A DNA stretch of 64,000 bases, from positions 62,001-126,000 of the forward strand of contig NZ_NGKA01000006.1 of assembly GCF_003987645.1 (NCBI RefSeq), written 5' to 3'. Positions 54,475 to 62,631 of this stretch are shown one piece after another. Position 1 is the stretch's first letter, and each line of letters starts with the position of its first letter. Position numbers and translations under genes: made by a program. The notes beneath the pieces were generated by a model that saw only the letters and a program-made list of their open reading frames with translations, did no database searches and was not told the origin of the DNA. Source of the DNA: Vagococcus elongatus (GTDB taxonomy: Bacteria > Bacillota > Bacilli > Lactobacillales > Vagococcaceae).

Positions 54475-55497
54475 ATGAGAATAGCAGTTGATGCCATGGG
54501 CGGGGACTATGCACCCAAGGCAATCGTAGAAGGCGTCATGCTGGCGAAGAAAGAATTTCCTGACATTGAATTTCAGTTGTACGGAAAAGAATCTGAGATA
54601 AAAAAATATGTGACAGATGAGCATAATATCAAAGTCATTCATACTGATGAAAAAATCGAGAGTGACGATGAACCGGTCAGAGCCATTAGGAGAAAAAAAG
54701 AAGCATCCATGGTTTTGGCAGCAAAGGCAGTCAAAGATGGTGAAGCAGATGCCGTTTTTTCTGCTGGGAATACAGGGGCGCTACTTGCAGCAGGCTTGTT
54801 TATCGTAGGGCGTATCCCTAACGTAGAGCGTCCGGGACTGATGTCTACTTTGCCTACGTTTGATGAGAAGAAGCAAGGCTTCGATTTTATCGATATGGGA
54901 GCGAATGCGGACAATAAACCGGAGCATATCCTGCAGTTTGGAATCATGGCTTCTCATTATGCAGAAAACGTCAGGAAAATCGCCAATCCTCGGGTAGGTT
55001 TGCTGAATAACGGCAGTGAGGAATCCAAAGGTAGCGAACTGACAAAAGCTTCATTTGAACTTTTAGCCAATGAAAAAAGTATCAATTTTATCGGCAACGT
55101 GGAAGCTCGGGATATTTTAAGCGGTGTGGCTGATGTTATCGTCACAGACGGTTTTACTGGTAATGCAGTTCTTAAATCCATCGAAGGTACCGCACTGAAT
55201 ATCATGTCCGTATTAAAATCTTCTATTTTAGATTCAGGTGCAAAGGGTAAACTAGGAGCAGTTTTATTAAAAGATGCCTTGAAAAATGTGAAGAATGGTT
55301 TGGATTATTCCAGCTATGGCGGCGCAGTTTTATTCGGACTTAAAGCACCGGTGGTGAAGACACACGGTAGTACAGGACCTGAAGCTGTGGCCTATACGAT
55401 TCGCCAAATCTCAGTGATGCTTGAAACAAAAATCACAGATGGTTTGATTGAATTCTATGCCGAAAGAAAAAAATCAGAAAACAGCAATTCTATTTAG
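54475..55497 (+). CDS. plsX: Phosphate acyltransferase PlsX
   Basis: PlsX makes acyl-phosphate from acyl-ACP, the first step of phospholipid synthesis with PlsY. The 340-residue protein begins [20 protein letters not shown]. It carries [20 protein letters not shown] near residues 97-116, [20 protein letters not shown], and [27 protein letters not shown] precedes the ATG. acpP is downstream after an 83-base gap, the standard plsX-acpP pairing in Firmicutes that lack fab genes at this site. Confidence 0.96.
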   Translation: MRIAVDAMGGDYAPKAIVEGVMLAKKEFPDIEFQLYGKESEIKKYVTDEHNIKVIHTDEKIESDDEPVRAIRRKKEASMVLAAKAVKDGEADAVFSAGNTGALLAAGLFIVGRIPNVERPGLMSTLPTFDEKKQGFDFIDMGANADNKPEHILQFGIMASHYAENVRKIANPRVGLLNNGSEESKGSELTKASFELLANEKSINFIGNVEARDILSGVADVIVTDGFTGNAVLKSIEGTALNIMSVLKSSILDSGAKGKLGAVLLKDALKNVKNGLDYSSYGGAVLFGLKAPVVKTHGSTGPEAVAYTIRQISVMLETKITDGLIEFYAERKKSENSNSI

Positions 55498-55580
55498 ACT
55501 GCTATAGACAAAATGCTGAAAAGTAAGTACAATAAGTTTTGAATGACATACCAACACAGATAATTTGGAGGTGACAGGAT

Positions 55581-55820
55581 TTGACACGTGAAGAAGTATT
55601 TGAAAAGGTGCAAGGAATTATCTTGAAACATTTTGATATCGAAAAAGATAAAGTCATAGAAAGTTTGAGTATCAAAGATGATTTGGAAGCCGACTCTATA
55701 AAAATCATGGAGTTCGTTCTAGAATTAGAAGATGAATTTGGAACAGAAATATCGGACGAAGATGCTGAAAAAATTGAAACAGTTGGTGCAGCTGTTAACT
55801 ATATAACGACTCATTTATAA
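55581..55820 (+). CDS. acpP: Acyl carrier protein
   Basis: ACP carries acyl chains on a 4'-phosphopantetheine arm. The 79-residue acidic protein has the attachment site at Ser39 in LEADSIKIMEFVLELEDEF. The motif is DSIKIME rather than the more common DSLDTVE. The start is TTG at 55581, about 8 bases after GGAGGTGA. With plsX upstream it serves phospholipid synthesis. Members of this order often have a second ACP within the fab cluster, so this may be one of two copies. Confidence 0.95.
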   Translation: MTREEVFEKVQGIILKHFDIEKDKVIESLSIKDDLEADSIKIMEFVLELEDEFGTEISDEDAEKIETVGAAVNYITTHL

Positions 55821-55827
55821 TAAAATG

Positions 55828-55872
55828 AAACAGATGATTATTATTGCCATGCAAAATAATTATCTGTTTTTC
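55828..55872 (+). terminator. Terminator of plsX-acpP
   Basis: AAACAGATGATTATT pairs with AATAATTATCTGTTT (one G-U) around a 12-base loop, followed by TTTCTT. Confidence 0.75.
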
Positions 55873-55920
55873 TTAAATGAGAAATCAATGAAATATTCAT
55901 GTGTAATCGTATTTAGTTGA

Positions 55921-55949
55921 TTGAAAATAGACTATATATTAAGTATAAT
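55921..55949 (+). promoter_or_regulatory. Promoter of oppDFBCA
   Basis: TTGAAA (55921-55926), a 17-base spacer and perfect TATAAT (55944-55949), about 110 bases before oppD. This is among the best promoter matches in the window. Confidence 0.7.
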
Positions 55950-55974
55950 CATAAGATACTGGGGAATTTTATAT

Positions 55975-55995
55975 AAAAAAAGACGGTCTTTTTTT
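55975..55995 (+). promoter_or_regulatory. Palindrome in the opp leader
   Basis: A7-GAC-G-GTC-T7, an exact inverted repeat around a single G, lies about 20 bases after the predicted transcription start. It could be a repressor operator or a weak attenuator with a T7 tail. No known factor is assigned. Confidence 0.45.
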
Positions 55996-56058
55996 GAAAC
56001 AAAAGAATTACAAGCGTCACTAACATGCGATTAAGAAACATTGAAAGAGGGGTATTAT

Positions 56059-57072
56059 ATGAGTAAAGAGGAGCAGCTGCTCGAAGTCCGAAATCTGCAT
56101 ACTGGATTTCGAATCAAAGATACTTTTTACGATGCTGTAGACAATGTTTCTCTGACGTTAGACAAAAATGAAATTTTAGCTATTGTTGGAGAATCCGGCT
56201 CTGGTAAGAGTACGTTAGCCACTACTATTATGGGGCTACACAATCCTATAAATACCAAGTCGACAGGACAAGTAATATATAAGGATTTAAATTTGCTGGA
56301 GTTTAATGAAACACTGTACAACAAAATTAGAGGAAATGACATTGGGATGATTTTTCAAGATCCATTGTCAGCGTTGAATCCTTTGATGAGAGTCGGCGAT
56401 CAAATTGCTGAAGCACTTATCTATCACACTGATTTTAATAAAAAGCAAAGAGAAGAGCGGGTCATTGAGTTGCTCAATCAAGTAGGGATTCCAAATGCCC
56501 AGCGAGTGGCAAAACAATACCCTCACGAACTTTCCGGAGGTATGCGCCAACGTGTCATTATTGCGATTGCAATTTCATGCAAACCGCCAATCATTATTGC
56601 CGATGAACCAACCACAGCTTTGGATGTGACCATTCAGGCACAGATTTTGGACTTATTAAAAGATTTACAAAAAGAAACTGGCTCAGGTATTATTCTAATC
56701 ACCCATGATTTGGCAGTGGTTGCAGAAATGGCAGATCGTGTCGCTGTGATGTACGCAGGGGAAATTGTGGAAACAGCTCCTGTAGCAGAACTCTTCGGAA
56801 ATCCTAAACATCCTTACACTCGCTCACTGTTGAATTCTATTCCCCAAGAAGACTCGCCTGATGAAGACTTGCATGTGATCGAAGGTCTTGTTCCTTCACT
56901 GGCGCAGATGCCGAAATCTGGCTGCCGATTTGCTGCCCGCATTCCTTGGATAGCAGCTGAAGCCCATGAAGAACATCCTGAACTTCATGAAGTGGCACCG
57001 GGACATCTCGTCCGCTGTACTTGCTATCAACACTTTCATTTTAGGGATGAAGAAGAAGGAGAAGTGCTATGA
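56059..57072 (+). CDS. oppD: Oligopeptide ABC transporter ATP-binding protein OppD
   Basis: One of the two ATPases energising oligopeptide import. The 337-residue protein has Walker [12 protein letters not shown] near residues 44-54, ABC signature LSGGMRQRV near 162-170, and Walker [15 protein letters not shown] near 182-195. The C-terminal oligopeptide/dipeptide-type extension has [12 protein letters not shown], plus a cysteine-bearing tail ([10 protein letters not shown] and RCTCYQHF) of the kind that in some relatives holds an iron-sulfur cluster. ATG 56059 follows AGAGGGG. The stop overlaps oppF (ATGA). Confidence 0.94.
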   Translation: MSKEEQLLEVRNLHTGFRIKDTFYDAVDNVSLTLDKNEILAIVGESGSGKSTLATTIMGLHNPINTKSTGQVIYKDLNLLEFNETLYNKIRGNDIGMIFQDPLSALNPLMRVGDQIAEALIYHTDFNKKQREERVIELLNQVGIPNAQRVAKQYPHELSGGMRQRVIIAIAISCKPPIIIADEPTTALDVTIQAQILDLLKDLQKETGSGIILITHDLAVVAEMADRVAVMYAGEIVETAPVAELFGNPKHPYTRSLLNSIPQEDSPDEDLHVIEGLVPSLAQMPKSGCRFAARIPWIAAEAHEEHPELHEVAPGHLVRCTCYQHFHFRDEEEGEVL

Positions 57073-58019
57073 GTGAATTACTGAGACTAAACGATTTGAA
57101 AATACACTATCCTATTAGAAGCGGATTCTTCAACCGAATTACTGACTATGTCTATGCAGTAGACGGCGTGACACTGACTCTTGAACGAGGGAAGACTTAC
57201 GGACTGATTGGAGAATCAGGTTCAGGAAAGTCAACCATCGGAAAGTCAGTAGTTGGGTTAGAGAAGGTCACTAGCGGAGAAGTTGTTTATGAAGGCAACG
57301 ACGTCACTAAGCGTTCTGTAAGAAAAGCGACAAAGTATAATCAAGATGTTCAAATGATTTTTCAGGATTCCATGTCCAGTTTGAATCCTAAAAAACGGGT
57401 CATTGACATTATCGCAGAACCTATCAGAAACTTTGAAAATCTGACAGATTTGGAAGAAAAAAAACGTGTACAAGAGATGCTTGATATCGTTGGGATGCCC
57501 ACCGACTCGCTTTATAAATATCCCCATGAGTTTTCCGGGGGACAGCGTCAGCGTCTAGGAGTTGCGCGAGCAGTAGCAACCAGTCCTAAGCTGATTGTAG
57601 CTGATGAACCTGTGTCGGCTCTTGATTTGTCTGTGCAGGCACAAGTGCTTAACTTTATGAAACATATTCAGCAGCAGTATGATTTAAGCTATTTATTTAT
57701 TTCTCATGACCTTGGGGTAGTCAAGTACATGTGCGACAATTTGGCCATCATGCACAAGGGACGATTTGTTGAAGTCGGGACACGTGAAGACATTTATACT
57801 AACCCTCAACATATCTACACTAAGCGTTTGCTTTCGGCAATTCCAAAAATTGATGTGGAAAATCGAGAACAACATAAAGCTCAGCGACGTGCAGTTGAAC
57901 TAGAATATCAGGATTTGATTAGCGACTACTATGATGAAAATGGTCGAGTCTATGATTTGCAAGATATTTCCTCAACTCATAAAGCAGCTGTGATTCATCG
58001 TGAAAGTGAGGGAGTGTAA
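57069..58019 (+). CDS. oppF: Oligopeptide ABC transporter ATP-binding protein OppF
   Basis: The second ATPase of the oligopeptide importer, pairing with OppD. The 316-residue product has Walker [17 protein letters not shown] near residues 46-61, ABC signature FSGGQRQRLGVAR near 155-167, and Walker B LIVADEPVSALDLSVQA near 176-192. ATGA overlap with oppD and a 2-base gap before oppB indicate one operon. Confidence 0.95.
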   Translation: MSELLRLNDLKIHYPIRSGFFNRITDYVYAVDGVTLTLERGKTYGLIGESGSGKSTIGKSVVGLEKVTSGEVVYEGNDVTKRSVRKATKYNQDVQMIFQDSMSSLNPKKRVIDIIAEPIRNFENLTDLEEKKRVQEMLDIVGMPTDSLYKYPHEFSGGQRQRLGVARAVATSPKLIVADEPVSALDLSVQAQVLNFMKHIQQQYDLSYLFISHDLGVVKYMCDNLAIMHKGRFVEVGTREDIYTNPQHIYTKRLLSAIPKIDVENREQHKAQRRAVELEYQDLISDYYDENGRVYDLQDISSTHKAAVIHRESEGV

Positions 58020-58021
58020 TC

Positions 58022-58984
58022 ATGTGGAAAACAATTTTACGAAGAGTTATTTTGATGATTCCTCAAATCATTATTTTGAGTATGTTTATTTTTGCCTTAG
58101 CGAAGGCGATGCCTGGAGACCCTTTTACAGGACTAATTACACCAAACACTGACCCTAACCGAATCGAGGAACTTCGGGAAGAAGCAGGGCTAAACGATCC
58201 TTGGCCGACTCAATATGTCAACTGGGTGAAGAAAGCCGTCAAAGGGGACTTTGGTGTGAGTTACGTCAAAAAAATGCCGGTTTCAAGAGTTATTGCAGAC
58301 AAAGCAGTCAACACGATTTGGCTTTCCACCTTTGCGTTGATACTGACCTATGCTATTGCCTTACCTTTCGGGATGCTGGCGGGGAGGTACCAAAATTCGT
58401 TCTTCGACCGTTTTGTCGTTGCCTATAACTATATCAGTTTTGCTGTACCGCCCTTTGTATTATCCTTGCTGATGATGTACGCCTTTGGTTATAAGCTTGC
58501 TTGGTTCCCGACAAATGGCTCAGGAACAGTGGGCATACCTCACGGGACGCTGGAGTTTTATGTGGATAAATTCCAACATATTATTTTACCAGCCATTACG
58601 CAGGCATTATTGGCGACAGCGGTCACGATTCAGTACTTGAGAACAGAAGTAATCGATTCTAAAGGTTTGGATTATGTCAAGACCGCTCGCTCAAAAGGTG
58701 TACCAGAAGGAAAAGTCTACACGCGGCATATTTTCAGAAATGCTTCATTACCAGTAGCTTCCACCTTTGGATACGAGATTACCGGTCTGATCGGCGGCTC
58801 GATTTTTATTGAAACGATCTTTGGTTATCCCGGTATTGGGAAGTTGTTTATCGATTCTTTAAACGGACGTGATTATAGTGTAATCACAGCCCTTGTTTTG
58901 ATTCTTGGTATTGCTACGTTGGTTGGCACTCTGTTGTCCGATATTATTTTAAGTATCGTTGATCCGCGAATCAGGATACAATAA
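58022..58984 (+). CDS. oppB: Oligopeptide ABC transporter permease OppB
   Basis: A membrane permease subunit, 320 residues with about six transmembrane helices starting at LMIPQIIILSMFIFALAKAM. The permease signature EVIDSKGLDYVKTARSKGVP near residues 214-233 contacts the ATPases. The N-terminal extracellular loop (GDPFTGLITPNTDPNRIEEL) is typical of OppB/DppB. GAGGGAG lies upstream of the ATG. It is the third gene of the opp operon. Confidence 0.95.
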   Translation: MWKTILRRVILMIPQIIILSMFIFALAKAMPGDPFTGLITPNTDPNRIEELREEAGLNDPWPTQYVNWVKKAVKGDFGVSYVKKMPVSRVIADKAVNTIWLSTFALILTYAIALPFGMLAGRYQNSFFDRFVVAYNYISFAVPPFVLSLLMMYAFGYKLAWFPTNGSGTVGIPHGTLEFYVDKFQHIILPAITQALLATAVTIQYLRTEVIDSKGLDYVKTARSKGVPEGKVYTRHIFRNASLPVASTFGYEITGLIGGSIFIETIFGYPGIGKLFIDSLNGRDYSVITALVLILGIATLVGTLLSDIILSIVDPRIRIQ

Positions 58985-59013
58985 ACGAGTTGAAATCAGG
59001 AAGGGTGAAAAGA

Positions 59014-59919
59014 ATGGCGGAAGTGACTCCGAGTGAGAAGCAGCAATTAAGTGAAAGCACGGTCCCAATGGGATTTAACGTTATTGTTAGAGAATTCAAG
59101 AAAGATAAAGTAGCAATTTCTTCATTAGTTATCATTATCGTTCTTCTGTCGATTGCTTTTATAGGTTCGGCGATAATTGATACGAGAGAGCTGATGAAAG
59201 TAGATATTTTGAATCAGTATGCCAATCCCAGCAGTCAGCATTGGTTGGGAACCGACATTTCCGGTCGGGACGTTTTTGGGGAATTGATCGTTGGAGCAAA
59301 AAACTCGATTTTGATAGGTTTCAGTATTACAATCATAACATCTATCGTCGGTGTTTCAGTAGGGATTATCTCCGGCTATTACGGCGGGATTGTTGATAAT
59401 ATTTTGATGAGAATCGTCGACTTTGTGATGATTTTGCCGATGCAGATGTTAATCATCGTTTTTGTCACAATTATTCCAAAGTATAATATCTTTTCTTTTG
59501 TGACAATCATGAGTGCTTTTTATTGGGTAGGTAAAGCCCGCTTGTTTAGAAGTAAAACATTGTCAGAAGGTAGAAAAGACTATGTAAGTGCGTCGAAGAC
59601 ACTAGGCACAGGCGATATAAAAATCATGTTTAGAGAAGTTATGCCCAATTTAAGTTCGTTGATTATTACGAATCTCACAATCAATTTTGCGGCAAATATC
59701 GGTATCGAAACCGGACTTAGCTTTTTAGGTTTTGGTTTGCCGTCAGATGTTCCAAGTTTGGGTACTTTGATCGGATTTGCAAAAGATTCTGATGTTTTAG
59801 TGAATAAAACATGGGTTTGGTTACCTGCATCATTGTTTGTATTAATAATGATGTTAAGTATAAATTATGTCGGTCAGGCGTTAGGGCGCTCGGCTGATGC
59901 AAAACAAAGATTGGGATAA
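59014..59919 (+). CDS. oppC: Oligopeptide ABC transporter permease OppC
   Basis: The second permease subunit, 301 residues. It has an N-terminal cytoplasmic segment, a first membrane helix (ISSLVIIIVLLSIAFIGSAI), an extracellular loop with HWLGTDISGRDVFGELIVGA, and the coupling motif EGRKDYVSASKTLGTGD near residues 186-202. Five to six spans are expected. ATG 59014 follows GGAAGGGTG; an in-frame TTG at 58990 has no site. Confidence 0.95.
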   Translation: MAEVTPSEKQQLSESTVPMGFNVIVREFKKDKVAISSLVIIIVLLSIAFIGSAIIDTRELMKVDILNQYANPSSQHWLGTDISGRDVFGELIVGAKNSILIGFSITIITSIVGVSVGIISGYYGGIVDNILMRIVDFVMILPMQMLIIVFVTIIPKYNIFSFVTIMSAFYWVGKARLFRSKTLSEGRKDYVSASKTLGTGDIKIMFREVMPNLSSLIITNLTINFAANIGIETGLSFLGFGLPSDVPSLGTLIGFAKDSDVLVNKTWVWLPASLFVLIMMLSINYVGQALGRSADAKQRLG

Positions 59920-59935
59920 GAAAGGGGAAATAATG

Positions 59936-61726
59936 ATGAAGAAAAAAGCACTAGGATTTGTTGCACTTGCTGCTGTCCTGTCACTAGGCTTTACTGCTTG
60001 TGGCAATAAAGATGGAGCAGACAAGTCGACAGACGGCGGAGAAAAAACGGAGGAAGCAGCGAAATTTCCGTCAATGATTGAAAACGAAGCAGACTCTCTT
60101 GAGGGAGGAACTTTGAAGGTCGCTATGCCTTACGACACTCAGTTCCAAGGTGTGTTTTCCTATGCTTTACAGGAAGATGCCTATGATGACATGCTGTTAC
60201 AACCTGCGGAGCAATTTTTATTCAATACCGGTGAAGATTTCCGTTACAATGACACTGGTCTGGCTGTTCCAGAGTTTGATACAGATAACAACAAAGTGAT
60301 TGTCACCTTGAAAGATGATTTGAAATGGTCCGATGGAGAACCATTGACGACTGACGATGTTATTTTCGCTTATGAAGTGGTTGGTCACAAAGATTATACA
60401 GGTGTCCGCTATGATGACCGTTTAGGCAATATTGAAGGAATGGAAGCTTATCACGCCGGAGAAGCTGAAACAATTTCCGGAATTAAAAAAATCGATGATA
60501 AGGTAGTAGAAATCACCTTCAACGAAATAAATCCAAGTGTAGAATATGGCAGCGGATTGCTTCAATACGCGATGCCTAAACATTATTTAAAAGATATCCC
60601 AGTTGATAAATTAGTAGAATCAGATGAAATTCGTAAAAATCCAGTAACTACAGGTCCATTTACGATTGCTAATGTTAAAACAGGTGAGAGTGTAGAATAC
60701 GTAGCCAATGAACATTACTTCAAAGGCAAACCTAAGTTGGATAAGATGGTCATCACCGTGGTCCCTAATTCAACTGTCGTTGACGAATTAAAGGCAAAAC
60801 GCTTTGATGTTGCTTTAGATATGCCATCAGACAGTTTTGAAAGCTATAAAGAAATTGAAGGCTATCAAAACGTCGGCCGTGAAGAGTTGTATTATTCATA
60901 CATTGGCTTCAAATTTGGCAAATTTGATAAGGAAAAGGGAGAAGCTGTTGCTGATCCTAACGCTAAAATGGCTGACAAAGCCTTGCGTGAAGCGATTGCT
61001 TATTCCATCGATACAGAACAACTAGGAGAAAAAATCTATGATGGACTACGTGTGCCAGCCAACTCAGTCATCGTCCCTGCATTTGCAGACCTTCATGATT
61101 CTGAGCTAGAGGCATTTAAGGCTGACCCTGAAAAGTCTAAGAAAATTTTAGAAAAAGCAGGCTATAAAGATACAAATGACGACGGCTTTGTAGAAGACAA
61201 AGAAGGTAAAGAACTGGTTATCAATTTGGCAGCAATGTCTGGGGGCGCCAGCTCTGAAACAGTCGCAGACTACTTCAAGCAGAGTATGGAAAATATCGGT
61301 CTGAAAGTGGAATATACGACTGGACGTCTGATTGAATTAAACTCATTTTATGATAAAGTCTTAGGGGATACTGACGATGTAGACATGTACGCTGCTGCGT
61401 GGGGAGTAGGTACAGATCCGAACCCTGCCGAGTCATTTGGACGGACAGCACAGTTCAACATGATGAGATATACGTCTGAAGACATGGACAAAGTCCTGAA
61501 AGATATTTCTTCACAAAAAGCATTTGATGAAGACTTTAGTAAAAAAGCTTATAAAGACTTCCAAGCATTGGTTAAAAAAGATATCCCAGTAATCCCAATC
61601 AACTATAACTACCGTATTTCTGTAGTTAATGATCGTGTGAAAGGCTACAACTATAGCTACTACGTATCAGAAGAAATTCCAAATAACTGGTTTGGTGTCT
61701 CAGTGACGGAAGAAAAAACAAAATAA
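59936..61726 (+). CDS. oppA: Oligopeptide-binding lipoprotein OppA
   Basis: The extracellular peptide-binding lipoprotein of the importer. The 596-residue protein has a lipoprotein signal (LGFVALAAVLSLGFTAC) with the lipidated Cys at about residue 21, then an SBP family 5 fold with LKDDLKWSDGEPLTTDDVIF near 125-144 and AWGVGTDPNPAESFG near 490-504. The start is one of two adjacent ATGs (59933/59936); the second is 8 bases after AAAGGGG. It is last in the operon, so its mRNA end is protected by the terminator hairpin. The long domain suits long peptide ligands; the ligand is unknown. Confidence 0.94.
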   Translation: MKKKALGFVALAAVLSLGFTACGNKDGADKSTDGGEKTEEAAKFPSMIENEADSLEGGTLKVAMPYDTQFQGVFSYALQEDAYDDMLLQPAEQFLFNTGEDFRYNDTGLAVPEFDTDNNKVIVTLKDDLKWSDGEPLTTDDVIFAYEVVGHKDYTGVRYDDRLGNIEGMEAYHAGEAETISGIKKIDDKVVEITFNEINPSVEYGSGLLQYAMPKHYLKDIPVDKLVESDEIRKNPVTTGPFTIANVKTGESVEYVANEHYFKGKPKLDKMVITVVPNSTVVDELKAKRFDVALDMPSDSFESYKEIEGYQNVGREELYYSYIGFKFGKFDKEKGEAVADPNAKMADKALREAIAYSIDTEQLGEKIYDGLRVPANSVIVPAFADLHDSELEAFKADPEKSKKILEKAGYKDTNDDGFVEDKEGKELVINLAAMSGGASSETVADYFKQSMENIGLKVEYTTGRLIELNSFYDKVLGDTDDVDMYAAAWGVGTDPNPAESFGRTAQFNMMRYTSEDMDKVLKDISSQKAFDEDFSKKAYKDFQALVKKDIPVIPINYNYRISVVNDRVKGYNYSYYVSEEIPNNWFGVSVTEEKTK

Positions 61727-61745
61727 TTTGTCATACACCTATTTG

Positions 61746-61780
61746 AAGAGGCTGACTTTTAAGTCAGTCTCTTTCTTTTC
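61746..61780 (+). terminator. Terminator of the opp operon
   Basis: AAGAGGCTGACTT (61746-61758) and AAGTCAGTCTCTT (61761-61773) form a long stem with one G-U, followed by a T-rich run. Confidence 0.8.
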
Positions 61781-61813
61781 ATCAGAAACATTTAAAAATA
61801 TTGGGAAAAGAAG

Positions 61814-61819
61814 TATAAT
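61814..61819 (+). promoter_or_regulatory. Possible -10 element of rnc
   Basis: Perfect TATAAT with a weak TTTAAA about 17 bases upstream, 37 bases before the rnc start. Confidence 0.35.
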
Positions 61820-61855
61820 ATAAGAGATGTAAGAAAAAGTAAAGGACTGAGTGAA

Positions 61856-62551
61856 TTGAATGACAAGTTAATCCGTTCATTAAGAGAAAATTATCAAATC
61901 TCTTTTAAGGATAGTGAACTATTAGAACAAGCATTTACTCATTCATCTTATGTAAATGAGCATCGTCATTTGAAACAAAGAGATAATGAAAGACTGGAAT
62001 TTTTAGGTGATGCGGCTTTGGAACTGGTAGTATCAGAATTCCTTTATATGTGGTACTCTGATCTTCCGGAAGGGAAGCTGACGAAGATTCGTGCGACAAT
62101 CGTACGGGAAGACAGCTTGGCTAAATTTGCCAAAGAATGCGGATTTGACCAATATGTCTTACTTGGCAAAGGGGAAGAAAATTCTAATGGGCGCAACCGT
62201 CCCTCTCTTCTTTGCGATTTGTTCGAAGCTTTTTTAGGTTCATTATATTTGGATCAAGGTTTGGAAGCCGTCAGCCGATTTCTGTCGATTATTATCTTAC
62301 CGAAAATAAAAGCAGGTGTTTTTTTACATGAGATGGATCATAAAACAACTCTTCAGGAGATACTTCAAAAAAATGGAGACGTTGATATCCACTACGAGTT
62401 GATTAAGGAAGAAGGACCAGCCCATAATCGGGAGTTCTTTGTCACTGTTTCTGTCGGGGAGCATGTGATTGGAGAAGGCAGCGGCAAGTCGAAGAAAATG
62501 GCTGAACAAAAAGCCGCCCACCAAGCGATTCTTGGCTTGGAAAAGAAATAA
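61856..62551 (+). CDS. rnc: Ribonuclease III
   Basis: RNase III cuts double-stranded RNA in rRNA processing and mRNA control. The 231-residue enzyme has the signature RDNERLEFLGDAALELVVSE near residues 41-60 and the second acidic site DLFEAFLGSLYLDQG near 121-135. A C-terminal dsRNA-binding domain follows (TTLQEILQKNGD, then GSGKSKKMAEQKAAHQAI). The start is TTG at 61856, about 10 bases after AAAGGA. smc follows, the common rnc-smc pair. Confidence 0.95.
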   Translation: MNDKLIRSLRENYQISFKDSELLEQAFTHSSYVNEHRHLKQRDNERLEFLGDAALELVVSEFLYMWYSDLPEGKLTKIRATIVREDSLAKFAKECGFDQYVLLGKGEENSNGRNRPSLLCDLFEAFLGSLYLDQGLEAVSRFLSIIILPKIKAGVFLHEMDHKTTLQEILQKNGDVDIHYELIKEEGPAHNREFFVTVSVGEHVIGEGSGKSKKMAEQKAAHQAILGLEKK

Positions 62552-62631
62552 GCTGATAAAAACTTTGCTTTTGTTTTAAGTCGGCGGGGGAAAGACAATG
62601 GTCTTATTAGTTGAAAGGAGTCTATGACTCA

